Notes: generated by a model not told the origin, from the sequence alone. A stretch of DNA of 46,985 nucleotides from Oscillospiraceae bacterium (GCA_015068615.1 SVKE01000004.1:1-46985), one strand, 5' to 3'. Counted from the first letter of the stretch, positions 1-8,363 are shown. A program made the numbers and translations.

Positions 1-325
1 CAGGTGTAAGTGTTACAAAAAGCACGGCTATGCTGATAAGTGAAAGTGTAGGCAAAAGCCACTTTTTATAATTAAGACTACATAAATTCAGTATCATTTT
101 CAGCATAAGAAGTGGCAGAAAAACCTGACCTAAATATGCAATCCTATTACCGTTTAAGGCAAAAGAAAGGCTTGGTGCAACCGAAATCAAAAACTGTCCT
201 AAGTTACACACGAACACCGATATAAATAAAAGCAACAAACATATATCTTTTTTTCTATCAACTGCGAGGCACACACCAATCAAAACCAGCGATATGACGC
301 AGAGGATTCCATAAGCTATACTCAT
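1..325 (-). CDS. N-terminus of a membrane protein resembling the 7TM sensor region of histidine kinases (truncated by window edge)
   Basis: Reverse-strand reading from ATG at 325: MSIAYGILCVISLVLIGVCLAVDRKKDICLLLLFISVFVCNLGQFLISVAPSLSFALNGNRIAYLGQVFLPLLMLKMILNLC...; hydrophobic, HisKA_7TM-like; open to window start; not in ORF track. Confidence 0.55.
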   Translation of the reverse strand, partial: MSIAYGILCVISLVLIGVCLAVDRKKDICLLLLFISVFVCNLGQFLISVAPSLSFALNGNRIAYLGQVFLPLLMLKMILNLCSLNYKKWLLPTLSLISIAVLFVTLTP

Positions 326-339
326 TTTTTATTCCTCCA

Positions 340-582
340 TCATATATTCGTATTATCAGATAAGTCTATTTCTATTTCATTCCTTTGACAAAAGGAATAG
401 AACTTTCCAAGCGAAGCAAGCTGCGGTTTTCTGTTTTCTCGTTCCCATCTGCTTACCGTTGCAAAGGAAATACCCATTTGACGCGCAAGTTCCTCCTGAC
501 TGAGTTGCAGATGCATACGAACGAGCTTTATCTGATCCCGAAAGTCCATTGTTTTAACTTTTAATATAATTCCGTTTTCCAC
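340..582 (-). CDS. XRE-family helix-turn-helix regulator (80 aa)
   Basis: HTH motif LVRMHLQLSQEELARQMGISFATVSRWERENRKPQLASL; directly upstream of the partial membrane protein. Confidence 0.85.
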   Translation of the reverse strand: MENGIILKVKTMDFRDQIKLVRMHLQLSQEELARQMGISFATVSRWERENRKPQLASLGKFYSFCQRNEIEIDLSDNTNI

Positions 583-733
583 AACAACACCTACCCGAAT
601 GTTGTTCCTAATATATCATATTATAGCATAATTAGTCATAATTTTCAATAGATTTAAGAATTTTCAGCGAGTTGACGGTGAGTTCTTTACAAAGCTGAAC
701 GCAACACTTGCCTGCATCTATAATTTAACAAGA

Positions 734-774
734 AAAATCCTGAAAGCCACTATTTGAGCGGTTTTCAGGATTTT
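734..774. terminator. Hairpin, probable terminator
   Basis: aaaatcctgaaa...ttttcaggatttt inverted repeat. Confidence 0.5.
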
Positions 775-865
775 CAACTTTTGGATTTATATACGGATGC
801 TTTCGAAAGATTGCACAATTTGTCAAATCCCAGAAAGGCGCATGGTTACGCCACTTCGATATAAA

Positions 866-896
866 ATGCGGTGCAAACACAAGGTTTGCACCGCAT
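866..896 (-). terminator. Probable terminator of pfp
   Basis: atgcggtgcaaac-acaag-gtttgcaccgcat perfect 13-bp stem just past the pfp stop codon. Confidence 0.7.
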
Positions 897-922
897 ATAT
901 AGTCTTTAAACAATCCTTTTGA

Positions 923-2581
923 TTATTCTTTTTCCAAAGCAAGTGTTACGGTTGTGATATCGCAAACCTCTGCAGGGCCGTAATACTGAATTGCGCCCGG
1001 ATATACATATGAGGTTTCGATGGCCCACTCTTTTCTATGTGCTTCAAAGAATTTAAAGGGCTTCCCATCAAGCTCCACAAGCGCCTTCTTAATAACCGGC
1101 TTATCCTCTCCGTGTCTTCTCTCAATATTCATCATCTTGGTGATCGGCATACCGCCTGCAACCCATTCTGTGGCCGGCTTTGAAAGATTGGAAATCTTGG
1201 AAAGATAACCATTGTAACCATATTGAATCAGCATAAATGCGTTGTAGCCCAAGGAATAGCAGTAATCAGCATCAAAGTTGGACGGGAACGCACATCTTCC
1301 TTCATAGCCCAGGAAGTGGTGAAGGGGTGAGAATTTGCCGCTATATGTGCCTGCTTTCTTTCTGGCAGCAAGCTTATCTGCAACGAGAGCTGAAAACAGC
1401 TTTTCCGATTCAATCAGGGAAACCTGCACATTACCATGCGGGTCTCTCTCTAAAAACAGCTGCTGTTGAATGCTCAAGGGTAAAATGGCAAATACCTCCA
1501 TCGAGGCCTTGGTTAAACCGCTTTCAATAAATGCATATTTTTCCTTCCAGGTGGGCAGAGCATTAAATGTATCTGCCTTGCTGCCTGCCAAAAGCTCATT
1601 GATTTCTGCAATTAAAACAGCAAATTCAGGAACAAATTCGACAACGCCCTCCGGAATAACCGCAACACCAAAGTTCATGCCTTTTTCTGCTCTTCCTGCC
1701 ACGGAGTCGGCAATATAGTCTGCAATCTGGGAAAGAGACATTTTTTTGGCTGCTACCTCCTCAGAGATAAGGCAGATGTTAGGCTGTGTTTTAAGAGCAC
1801 ACTCTAACGCAACATGAGATGCAGATCGACCCATAACCTTTACAAAGTGCCAATATTTTTTTGCAGAATTTGCATCTCTTTGAATGTTACCGATAATCTC
1901 ACTATAGGTCTTGGTAGCCGTATCAAAGCCAAAGGAGCAATCAATATCTTCATTTTTCAGATCGCCGTCAATGGTTTTCGGGCAACCGATGACCTGAACC
2001 CCGGTTTTATTCGCTGCAAAATATTCTGCCAAAACGGCAGCATTCGTGTTAGAATCGTCACCGCCGATAATGACGATAGCGGTAATTCCATGCTTCTTAC
2101 AAACCTCTGCAACAATGGCAAATTGCTCGTTGGTTTCCAGCTTTGTTCTGCCGGAGCCAATGATGTCAAAGCCACCCGTATTTCTGTATTGATCAATATA
2201 CGCATCGTCAAAGGTAATATAATCATCCTCGATAAGACCGCTCGGACCACCCTTAAAGCCAAGCAGTACATTGTCAGGATTGGTAGACTTCAGCGCATCA
2301 TATAGACCGCAGATGACATTGTGACCACCCGGAGCCTGTCCGCCGGAAAGGATAACCCCTACAACCTGCTTTTTAGGCGTTGACGTGTTCTGTCCCTTCT
2401 GAAAGACAATTTCCTTTTTACCGTAGGTGTTGGGAAACAGGGCCTGAATTTTTTCACAATCAGCTACGCTCTTCGTTTCCGCTCCCTCTAAAACGCTGAT
2501 TTCAGCAATACCGCCGCGCAGCATTTGGGGCAGCTTGGGCGTGTATGCATATCTGGCTTTTTGTAGTGATGAAATTTCCAT
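923..2581 (-). CDS. pfp: Diphosphate--fructose-6-phosphate 1-phosphotransferase
   Basis: 552 aa; [37 protein letters not shown] motifs of PPi-dependent PFK. Confidence 0.93.
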   Translation of the reverse strand: MEISSLQKARYAYTPKLPQMLRGGIAEISVLEGAETKSVADCEKIQALFPNTYGKKEIVFQKGQNTSTPKKQVVGVILSGGQAPGGHNVICGLYDALKSTNPDNVLLGFKGGPSGLIEDDYITFDDAYIDQYRNTGGFDIIGSGRTKLETNEQFAIVAEVCKKHGITAIVIIGGDDSNTNAAVLAEYFAANKTGVQVIGCPKTIDGDLKNEDIDCSFGFDTATKTYSEIIGNIQRDANSAKKYWHFVKVMGRSASHVALECALKTQPNICLISEEVAAKKMSLSQIADYIADSVAGRAEKGMNFGVAVIPEGVVEFVPEFAVLIAEINELLAGSKADTFNALPTWKEKYAFIESGLTKASMEVFAILPLSIQQQLFLERDPHGNVQVSLIESEKLFSALVADKLAARKKAGTYSGKFSPLHHFLGYEGRCAFPSNFDADYCYSLGYNAFMLIQYGYNGYLSKISNLSKPATEWVAGGMPITKMMNIERRHGEDKPVIKKALVELDGKPFKFFEAHRKEWAIETSYVYPGAIQYYGPAEVCDITTVTLALEKE

Positions 2582-2764
2582 AGTTCTTCTCCTTTTGTTT
2601 ATTCGTATTCTTACTATATATTATAATATATCGCACCGAAAAGGTAAAGAGGTAACCGTAAAAAAATTGCTTTTTTTCTGTAGCGCCTTGAAGCCAGGCT
2701 TCCTTTCATTCAGAATTTTTCTTACTATTTCATCTATATATAAAAAAGGCCGTTTGAAAGGAAA

Positions 2765-3292
2765 TTAAGACAGTTTGATGTTCACTATTTTCAAACCTTT
2801 CTTTTGTGCATAATCATATGCACGTTTTGTACCGCTGTTAGGTTGATAATCACACAAATCTCTCTTGCTATTCTTCCGTCTGGGCGGCCTATAATTTTCG
2901 TCATAATAAATAACACAGTAATAACTGTTATCAATCATTTCATAATTACGTTCAACATATGCCGCCTTGCCTGCCTGTATCATCTGCTCCGGGTAATACG
3001 TATGGTCATACCTTTTCAAAAGATACGCCGTGTAGCTTTTGTCAATATAAGGAAACTCCGCTCTTACGTAAATTCGTCTGATGTGGGGATATGTCCTTTT
3101 AAGCTCCGTAACAACTCTCAAGCACAGCCTGTCAAATTCACTCTTGCTGCCAAATAAAAATGTATCAACCTTTTTTTCTATGATTAAACCTTCAATAATT
3201 TCTTTCAGCCGACTTGCTAATTCATCTGTAACCTCTATCCTCCTGTGCCCAAAGAAACAGCAGGTTTTTTCTGCTGATTTCACAATTACCAC
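2765..3292 (-). CDS. SLOG/DUF1273-family protein
   Basis: CCFFGHRRIEV N-terminal motif, FLFGSKSEFDRLCLRVV, C-terminal NSGTKRAYDYAQKKGLKIVNI typical of SLOG Rossmann-like proteins. Confidence 0.75.
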   Translation of the reverse strand: MVIVKSAEKTCCFFGHRRIEVTDELASRLKEIIEGLIIEKKVDTFLFGSKSEFDRLCLRVVTELKRTYPHIRRIYVRAEFPYIDKSYTAYLLKRYDHTYYPEQMIQAGKAAYVERNYEMIDNSYYCVIYYDENYRPPRRKNSKRDLCDYQPNSGTKRAYDYAQKKGLKIVNIKLS

Positions 3293-3304
3293 TCAATATA
3301 ATCA

Positions 3305-3378
3305 TTGACCAGTATAGCGGACAATATTTTCTTTAATTATATCATACAATATAAATCGTTGCAACCAATACTGGTCAA
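3305..3378. promoter_or_regulatory. Candidate operator: inverted 11-mers between the divergent SLOG and XRE genes
   Basis: TTGACCAGTAT (3305-3315) and exact reverse complement ATACTGGTCAA (3368-3378). Confidence 0.6.
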
Positions 3379-3401
3379 CGATGAATTGTGAGGTGTAATT
3401 T

Positions 3402-3650
3402 ATGGAACAGAAAATAAGACGCGATCGCAATATGGGAGATAATTTAAGAAAACTCCGGCTTGACCACGATATATCACAAGAAAAGCTCTGCGCCGAGCTT
3501 CAACGCCGAGGTTGTGATATTGGCCGAAGCACTTATGCAAAATATGAAGCAGGCGAACTTAACATTCGAGCAAGTGTAATTATTGAATTAAGGAAAATCT
3601 ACAACTGCTCATACGATGACTTTTTTGAAGGACTTGATATAAATATATAG
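3402..3650 (+). CDS. XRE-family helix-turn-helix regulator (82 aa)
   Basis: NLRKLRLDHDISQEKLCAELQRRGCDIGRSTYAKYEAGELNI HTH motif; SD-like gaggtg upstream. Confidence 0.85.
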   Translation: MEQKIRRDRNMGDNLRKLRLDHDISQEKLCAELQRRGCDIGRSTYAKYEAGELNIRASVIIELRKIYNCSYDDFFEGLDINI

Positions 3651-3657
3651 TCGAGAT

Positions 3658-3721
3658 CACCAGTAAACTGGTGGCTTGCACAGTCCCTAGAAGGGGCTCT
3701 TACAGTCTTAACCCCTGCAAG
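3658..3721. other. Structured intergenic element (possible ncRNA or repeat)
   Basis: CACCAG-TAAA-CTGGTG hairpin, then CTTGCA (3675-3680)/TGCAAG (3716-3721) stem enclosing AGTCCC-tagaa-GGGGCT. Confidence 0.4.
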
Positions 3722-3783
3722 AGGTACTGAATTATTGTATTGCATTACACGCACTGCAACCCATAAACAGGTAAAGGCCCACT

Positions 3784-3926
3784 TGCCTCGCGTGCCCTTT
3801 GGGTAAAGGGGGGGCTGGCAGCCGATAGGCTGACTGGGGGATTCAAGCCACAGAATATAAATCCCTCCACCGCCTACGGCGGTCCCCCTCCCTCTTACCC
3901 ATGGGGCACGCGAGGCGAGGGAGGCC
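3784..3926. repeat. MITE/REP-like structured repeat with terminal inverted repeats
   Basis: TIR gcctcgcgtgccc / gggcacgcgaggc; internal ggcagccgataggctgac, gggggatt...aatccctc, caccgcctacggcggt hairpins; same architecture as the right-end repeats. Confidence 0.7.
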
Positions 3927-4032
3927 TTTCTTTTGGGCCTGCTTAATGCTCGCCCTCCTTATTATTGCTCCGATCATATTTCTTCCCCGGAGAACCGGAG
4001 GTTTGTTTCCACGCCTGAAAGGCACCAATACA

Positions 4033-4067
4033 AAAAGAGGCTGCAGCGAAATGCTGCAGCCTCTTTT
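4033..4067 (-). terminator. Terminator of the DUF4432 gene
   Basis: aaaagaggctgcagc-gaaat-gctgcagcctctttt perfect 15-bp stem. Confidence 0.8.
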
Positions 4068-4077
4068 GAGGAACATG

Positions 4078-5043
4078 TTATTTTGTAATAAAACGGAAGG
4101 CAAGGTGATGCTCCTTAGCTTCGCCCGGCCGGAGAAATTCCAGCTGACCCTTCCTGCGCATCACATCTCGCCCGTCCGGCGTACAGTTACCAGGCTCAAG
4201 ACCCAGCACGTATTCATACTCACCCATCATTTTCCATTCGGTAAAAAAGGGCAACTCTGCCGTGTCGTAGGTAATTTCCAAGCCCTTGCCGATGTCCTCG
4301 TTAAAAATCGACACCGTGGGTTTGCCGGAAAGGCTGTGATAATAGCACATTTCCTCGTAGCCCCGCTGCGGCGTTTCCATCGTCAGGCAGGTATCAAGAG
4401 CTGTCGCGGCATGGTCGTTTCTCGGCTCTACTCGGTCGGCCGGAATGGTGACCTTCGCACGCTCGGAAAGCAACGGATATCCCATATTGCAATGGTACAT
4501 AACCTCCAGCGGGCTTTCGGTACTGCCAATGTTGCGAATGGTGTCGTGTAAATAAATCACATTCTCAAACAGCGGGCAGACATATTCCCGCTCTAAAAGC
4601 AGATGATGAGAGAACATGGCCGCGTCCCGGATGATGGCCTTGATATGAATGGCATCCTCCGTTACCCAGTGCCCGATGCTTTCGCAAGGGGTGTTTGCAA
4701 TGGTGCCATGGAGCGGCAGCTCCTCACCTGCGTCGGTGCAGGGTGAGCCCACGGCTGTCAGGCCGCAGGTGGTGAAAAAGCCGGCTGTAAAGGACTTTAA
4801 AAAGCCGGCGCCCCGGTTATCATAATATTGAGGTGAAACATAGCCACAGGGGCCGAAATACCCAAAATTATCTCCCTTTACGCTCAGTCGGGAAATATCC
4901 GCACAGCGGTCGGCCGAAACCTCAAAGGAAAGGCCGCTGCCGTTTCTTACAAAGAGCATCCGCATGCCCTCTGCCTTACCGCCCGAAAGACGTGCCTCCG
5001 TGACGCCATATAGCTGTTGTTCGTGTCCGATATAGGGGTTCAT
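4078..5043 (-). CDS. DUF4432 / aldose 1-epimerase-like protein
   Basis: Galactose-mutarotase-like: GKAEGMRMLFVRNGSGLSFEVSADRCADISRLSVKGDNFGYFGPCGYVSPQYYD...LHGTIANTP...MYHCNMGYPLLSE; start inferred at MNPYIGHEQQ with upstream GGAGG. Confidence 0.8.
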   Translation of the reverse strand: MNPYIGHEQQLYGVTEARLSGGKAEGMRMLFVRNGSGLSFEVSADRCADISRLSVKGDNFGYFGPCGYVSPQYYDNRGAGFLKSFTAGFFTTCGLTAVGSPCTDAGEELPLHGTIANTPCESIGHWVTEDAIHIKAIIRDAAMFSHHLLLEREYVCPLFENVIYLHDTIRNIGSTESPLEVMYHCNMGYPLLSERAKVTIPADRVEPRNDHAATALDTCLTMETPQRGYEEMCYYHSLSGKPTVSIFNEDIGKGLEITYDTAELPFFTEWKMMGEYEYVLGLEPGNCTPDGRDVMRRKGQLEFLRPGEAKEHHLAFRFITK

Positions 5044-5184
5044 TGTATCTCCTCCTTTTGCTCTATTTTGCCCGATTGTTTCCTTCTCTGTCAAGACCTC
5101 TATACAAATGCTAAAGCGCTTGACCTCAAAACCGCCGTAAGAGACAAAAATCTTTATCTGCATCGTCCCAAGATGACAGAAAAA

Positions 5185-5865
5185 CTATTTTGCAGCAGGA
5201 TATTCATTACACAAAAGATATAGGGGCGCCTCATCCTCCTCAATGGTCGGGAAGCGTCCTGTCTCCTGATAAAAACGGTTGTCTGTGCGGTCATCATTGA
5301 CCATAGAAACCTCTCCTAAAAGCACAGGGCCGGTGCCCTTTTCACCCCAGAACTGATGATACTGTCTCTGAGGAAGGGTAATGCTTTCACCGGGGCACAA
5401 GCGCAAAATGCTACCTGCCTCGACCTCGTAGGTACGGCCATCCATATATACAGTGACCGGTGTTGTAGCAAACTGGTCCTCCTCCGTGCTGTTATAGACC
5501 TGCACCAAAAGATTGCCGCCGCCGCGGTTGATGATGTCTTCCATTTTAGACCAATGGAAATGATAAGGCGTTTTCTGGTCCTCCTGCACGATGAGTAGCT
5601 TTTCGGCATAGGGCTTTGGATAAGCCGGATTTTTCAGGCTTCCGTTGCGGATGGTAAAGAGTAAAAGACCAGTATCGTTAAAATCGCCAAAGCCGTAATC
5701 CGTAATATCCCAGCCCAACATGTTGTCTCGTATTTCATCATACTCGTGACCTGCCCTCTCCCACTGCTCCGGTCCCCAAAAGGCAAAGGGGGGCAACTTG
5801 AACTGTTTTTCCTCTAAAAATGTAACAGCATACTGAAGCCATTTGTTAATTTCCGAACGTTTCAT
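5185..5865 (-). CDS. D-lyxose ketol-isomerase family protein
   Basis: Cupin-type sugar isomerase: KLPPFAFWGPEQW, DITDYGFGDF, TPYHFHWSKMEDIINRGGG, LPQRQYHQFWGE, GEVSMVNDDRTDNRF. Confidence 0.8.
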   Translation of the reverse strand: MKRSEINKWLQYAVTFLEEKQFKLPPFAFWGPEQWERAGHEYDEIRDNMLGWDITDYGFGDFNDTGLLLFTIRNGSLKNPAYPKPYAEKLLIVQEDQKTPYHFHWSKMEDIINRGGGNLLVQVYNSTEEDQFATTPVTVYMDGRTYEVEAGSILRLCPGESITLPQRQYHQFWGEKGTGPVLLGEVSMVNDDRTDNRFYQETGRFPTIEEDEAPLYLLCNEYPAAK

Positions 5866-5906
5866 CACATTTCTCTCCTTTATAAATATAAGATATATGT
5901 GGCTTT

Positions 5907-5983
5907 ATTCTATCATGGCTTATATGGTTTGTCAATACAATTAACAAACCATTGTTGACAAACTTGCCACGATGCTATATACT
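5907..5983. promoter_or_regulatory. Overlapping divergent promoters with palindromic ROK/XylR-like operator
   Basis: Palindrome ATGGTTTGTCAATACAATTAACAAACCAT 5924-5952; + strand TTGACA 5955-5960 / TATACT 5978-5983 (17-bp spacer); - strand TTGACA (complement 5930-5935) / TAGAAT (complement 5907-5912) with 17-bp spacer. Confidence 0.8.
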
Positions 5984-5998
5984 GAACATTAGGAAGCG

Positions 5999-6268
5999 AT
6001 GACCATGCGCACAAAGGGAACAAACGCCTCGGACATGAAGCTTTATAATCAGGCTGCGGTGCTGCGCTTGATTCGCTCCGGCACCTTTTCCCGTGCTCTT
6101 AGAGCACAATGCAAGGGTGCTGGCAAAGGCGAAAGCTTTCAAAATGCGGGGCTTTACCGAAATATGGCACAAGTTTCCGTACATGACTCGATGCTTTTAA
6201 AGAATGCGGGCATTCTTTCGGTGGCCAATATCATAATTGATACCTTTTTTGAGAATTCACCGGCATAG
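5999..6268 (+). pseudogene. Decayed ROK-family transcriptional regulator
   Basis: N-terminal MRTKGTNASDMKLYNQAAVLRLIRSG is the ROK wHTH start; a different frame (from ~6090) reads PVLLEHNARVLAKAKAFKMRG like the ROK sugar-binding core; C-terminus VANIIIDTFFENS like the ROK end; only 89 aa versus ~380-400 aa for an intact protein. Confidence 0.65.
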
Positions 6269-6293
6269 ACGTGAAAAACTAAGGAGGCTTCAC

Positions 6294-7259
6294 ATGAAAC
6301 AATTTGATCTGGTTGCATTGGGCGAAATTTTAATTGATTTTACCTTTACCGGACATTCAGACAGCGGCATGCGGCTCTTTGAACAAAACCCCGGCGGCGC
6401 GCCGGCCAATGTTTTGGCAGCCGTGGCCCGTCTCGGCGGGAGGGCGGCTTTTATCGGCAAAATCGGCAAGGATTTACACGGCGCGTTCTTGCGTGAAACC
6501 CTAGAGAAGCACCACATTGATACCACTGCTTTAAAGGACACGGACAAGGCCTTTACCACGCTGGCCTTCGTGCAGCTTTCAGAAAGCGGCGAGCGCAGCT
6601 TTTCCTTTGCCAGAAAACCGGGAGCCGATACCACTCTCTGGCCTGAGGAGATTGACTACGGCCTAATTGAGCATGCCAAAATTTTTCATGTTGGCTCTCT
6701 TTCCATGACAGACGAGCCGGCCAAAAGCGCCACGCTGGCGGCTCTTTCCTTTGCCAAGGAAAAGGGCATCCTTATTTCCTATGACCCCAATTACCGTCCG
6801 GCACTCTGGCCGGATGAGGAAACGGCCATCCGGGAAATGCGCTCTCTTCTACCCTACGCAGACGTGGTGAAGCTTTCTGATGAGGAAATTACGCTGCTGA
6901 CCGATAAATCAGAGCCGGCCAGCGCTGCTGAAACTTTAATCAACCGGGGGACCTCCTGCGTCATTGTCACCTTGGGTGCTGAGGGTGCCCTCGTCACCAC
7001 GCAAAAGGACCAGTATCTGGCACCCGCTAAGAAAATGCCGGTTGTAGATACCACCGGTGCCGGCGACGCCTTTATGGGCGGATTCTTATATTGCCTGAGT
7101 CGGCAGTCGGAAAACCCGGCCGGTCTTTGTGGTGAAACGCTGCGTAGCTTTGCCGATTTTGCTAATGCTACAGCCGGCCTATGTGTCGGCAAGCGCGGCG
7201 GCATCACGGCCATGCCGACCCTGGAGGAGGTACATGGGCTGGTAAACCTTCAGTTATAA
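6294..7259 (+). CDS. PfkB-family carbohydrate kinase (fructokinase-like)
   Basis: NPGGAPANVLAAVARLGGRAAFIGKIGKD and DTTGAGDAFMGGFL PfkB signatures; SD aaggagg 5' of ATG 6294. Confidence 0.9.
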   Translation: MKQFDLVALGEILIDFTFTGHSDSGMRLFEQNPGGAPANVLAAVARLGGRAAFIGKIGKDLHGAFLRETLEKHHIDTTALKDTDKAFTTLAFVQLSESGERSFSFARKPGADTTLWPEEIDYGLIEHAKIFHVGSLSMTDEPAKSATLAALSFAKEKGILISYDPNYRPALWPDEETAIREMRSLLPYADVVKLSDEEITLLTDKSEPASAAETLINRGTSCVIVTLGAEGALVTTQKDQYLAPAKKMPVVDTTGAGDAFMGGFLYCLSRQSENPAGLCGETLRSFADFANATAGLCVGKRGGITAMPTLEEVHGLVNLQL

Positions 7260-7354
7260 ATTTGCAGACGGTGAAAGCTCGGATAAAAGACCGCTTTTGC
7301 AAATAGCCTCTAAAGTAAATTTTCGTATTTTTTCAAGATTTTTTCGTAAAATGC

Positions 7355-7383
7355 TTGACAAAGACGAATGTAACTGCTATAAT
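7355..7383 (+). promoter_or_regulatory. Consensus sigma-70/sigA promoter of the tRNA cluster
   Basis: TTGACA 7355-7360, 17-bp spacer, TATAAT 7378-7383. Confidence 0.9.
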
Positions 7384-7415
7384 ACTTTAGTCGGTATGTT
7401 TGCGAAAGCATCTTC

Positions 7416-7489
7416 GCGGGTGTAGTTCAATGGTAGAATCTCAGCCTTCCAAGCTGATTGTGTGGGTTCGATTCCCATCACCCGCTCCA
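7416..7489 (+). tRNA. tRNA-Gly (TCC)
   Basis: Cloverleaf with GCGGGTG/CACCCGC acceptor stem, anticodon loop CTTCCAA, encoded CCA. Confidence 0.95.
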
Positions 7490-7516
7490 AAGCTTATCTT
7501 AGTTTTCCCGGAATAT

Positions 7517-7593
<77 letters not shown>

Positions 7594-7606
7594 TTTTTAC
7601 ATATAT

Positions 7607-7684
7607 GGTGGGTATAGCTCAGTTGGTTAGAGCGCTAGATTGTGGCTCTAGAGGTCGTCGGTTCGACTCCGATTACCCACCCCA
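7607..7684 (+). tRNA. tRNA-His (GTG)
   Basis: GTGGGTA/TACCCAC stem with G-1:C73, anticodon loop TTGTGGC, encoded CCA. Confidence 0.95.
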
Positions 7685-7731
7685 CGTATATTTTTGTTGT
7701 AATGGGTAATACTCTCTGTTACCCGACATGT

Positions 7732-7808
7732 TGGGATGTCGCCAAGTTGGTAAGGCACCGGATTCTGGTTCCGGCATTTCGCAGGTTCGAGTCCTGCCAT
7801 CCCAGCCA
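7732..7808 (+). tRNA. tRNA-Gln (CTG)
   Basis: TGGGATG/CATCCCA acceptor stem, anticodon loop TTCTGGT, encoded CCA. Confidence 0.94.
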
Positions 7809-7830
7809 TTTTATCTTTTCCTGGGGATGT

Positions 7831-7907
7831 TGGGATGTAGCCAAGTCGGTAAGGCACCAGACTTTGACTCTGGCATTTCGTAGGTTCGAGTCCTGCCATC
7901 CCAGCCA
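7831..7907 (+). tRNA. tRNA-Gln (TTG)
   Basis: TGGGATG/CATCCCA acceptor stem, anticodon loop CTTTGAC, encoded CCA. Confidence 0.94.
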
Positions 7908-7910
7908 TAG

Positions 7911-7986
7911 GGGCCATTAGCTCAGTCGGCAGAGCACTTGACTTTTAATCAAGGTGTCCCGCGTTCGAATCGCGGATGGCTCACCA
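7911..7986 (+). tRNA. tRNA-Lys (TTT)
   Basis: GGGCCAT/ATGGCTC acceptor stem, anticodon loop CTTTTAA, encoded CCA. Confidence 0.95.
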
Positions 7987-8022
7987 AAAATCGACATTCT
8001 TCGAAAGAGGAATGTCGATTTT
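7987..8022 (+). terminator. Terminator of tRNA cluster
   Basis: aaaatcgacattc...gaatgtcgatttt hairpin immediately after tRNA-Lys. Confidence 0.85.
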
Positions 8023-8211
8023 ACTTATTACCTATTCCTTCTTCACTAAGCCCTAAAAATCGCCTTAGACAGCAGGCTATCCTTTCAATCTGCTGGGCAA
8101 TAATCGCCGTGATTTCACTTGATGATGATATAGCAAGCCGCTAAAAAATGCCGCAGAACATACAAAATTATTTTCTGCTTCTTTCCTTGCTTGAATAAAA
8201 TGAAAAAAGTC

Positions 8212-8240
8212 TTGCTTTTTTTTACACACGGTGGTATAAT
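8212..8240 (+). promoter_or_regulatory. Promoter of tRNA-Leu
   Basis: TTGCTT 8212-8217, 17-bp spacer, TATAAT 8235-8240. Confidence 0.7.
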
Positions 8241-8276
8241 ATAGAAGATGTGAAAAACTCATATCAATTATCATTT

Positions 8277-8363
8277 GCCGGTGTGATGGAATTGGCAGAC
8301 GTAGTGGACTCAAAATCCACCGGTGGTGACACCGTGCCGGTTCGAGTCCGGCCACCGGCACCA
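8277..8363 (+). tRNA. tRNA-Leu (CAA)
   Basis: GCCGGTG/CACCGGC acceptor stem, anticodon loop CTCAAAA, long variable arm, encoded CCA. Confidence 0.94.

Noticed and set aside
340-582. Prophage repressor
   Set aside because: No phage genes nearby; it sits directly upstream of a membrane sensor-like gene on the same strand
725-913. 62-aa ORF downstream of pfp
   Set aside because: Its sequence overlaps two hairpins/terminators and has no recognisable family
1814-2305. Long antisense ORFs inside pfp and other genes (e.g. 1814-2305, 13808-14113, 15948-16550, 28994-29197, 34826-35485, 36410-36946, 42076-42525, 43989-44555)
   Set aside because: They oppose clearly recognised genes with strong motifs; a by-product of GC-rich codon usage
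2765-3650. Type II toxin-antitoxin pair
   Set aside because: The XRE gene is divergent, not co-directional, and the partner is a SLOG protein rather than a known toxin family
3843-4103. ORF 3843-4103 (-) and ORF 3901-4551 (+)
   Set aside because: One lies within the MITE-like repeat/terminator, the other is antisense to the DUF4432 gene
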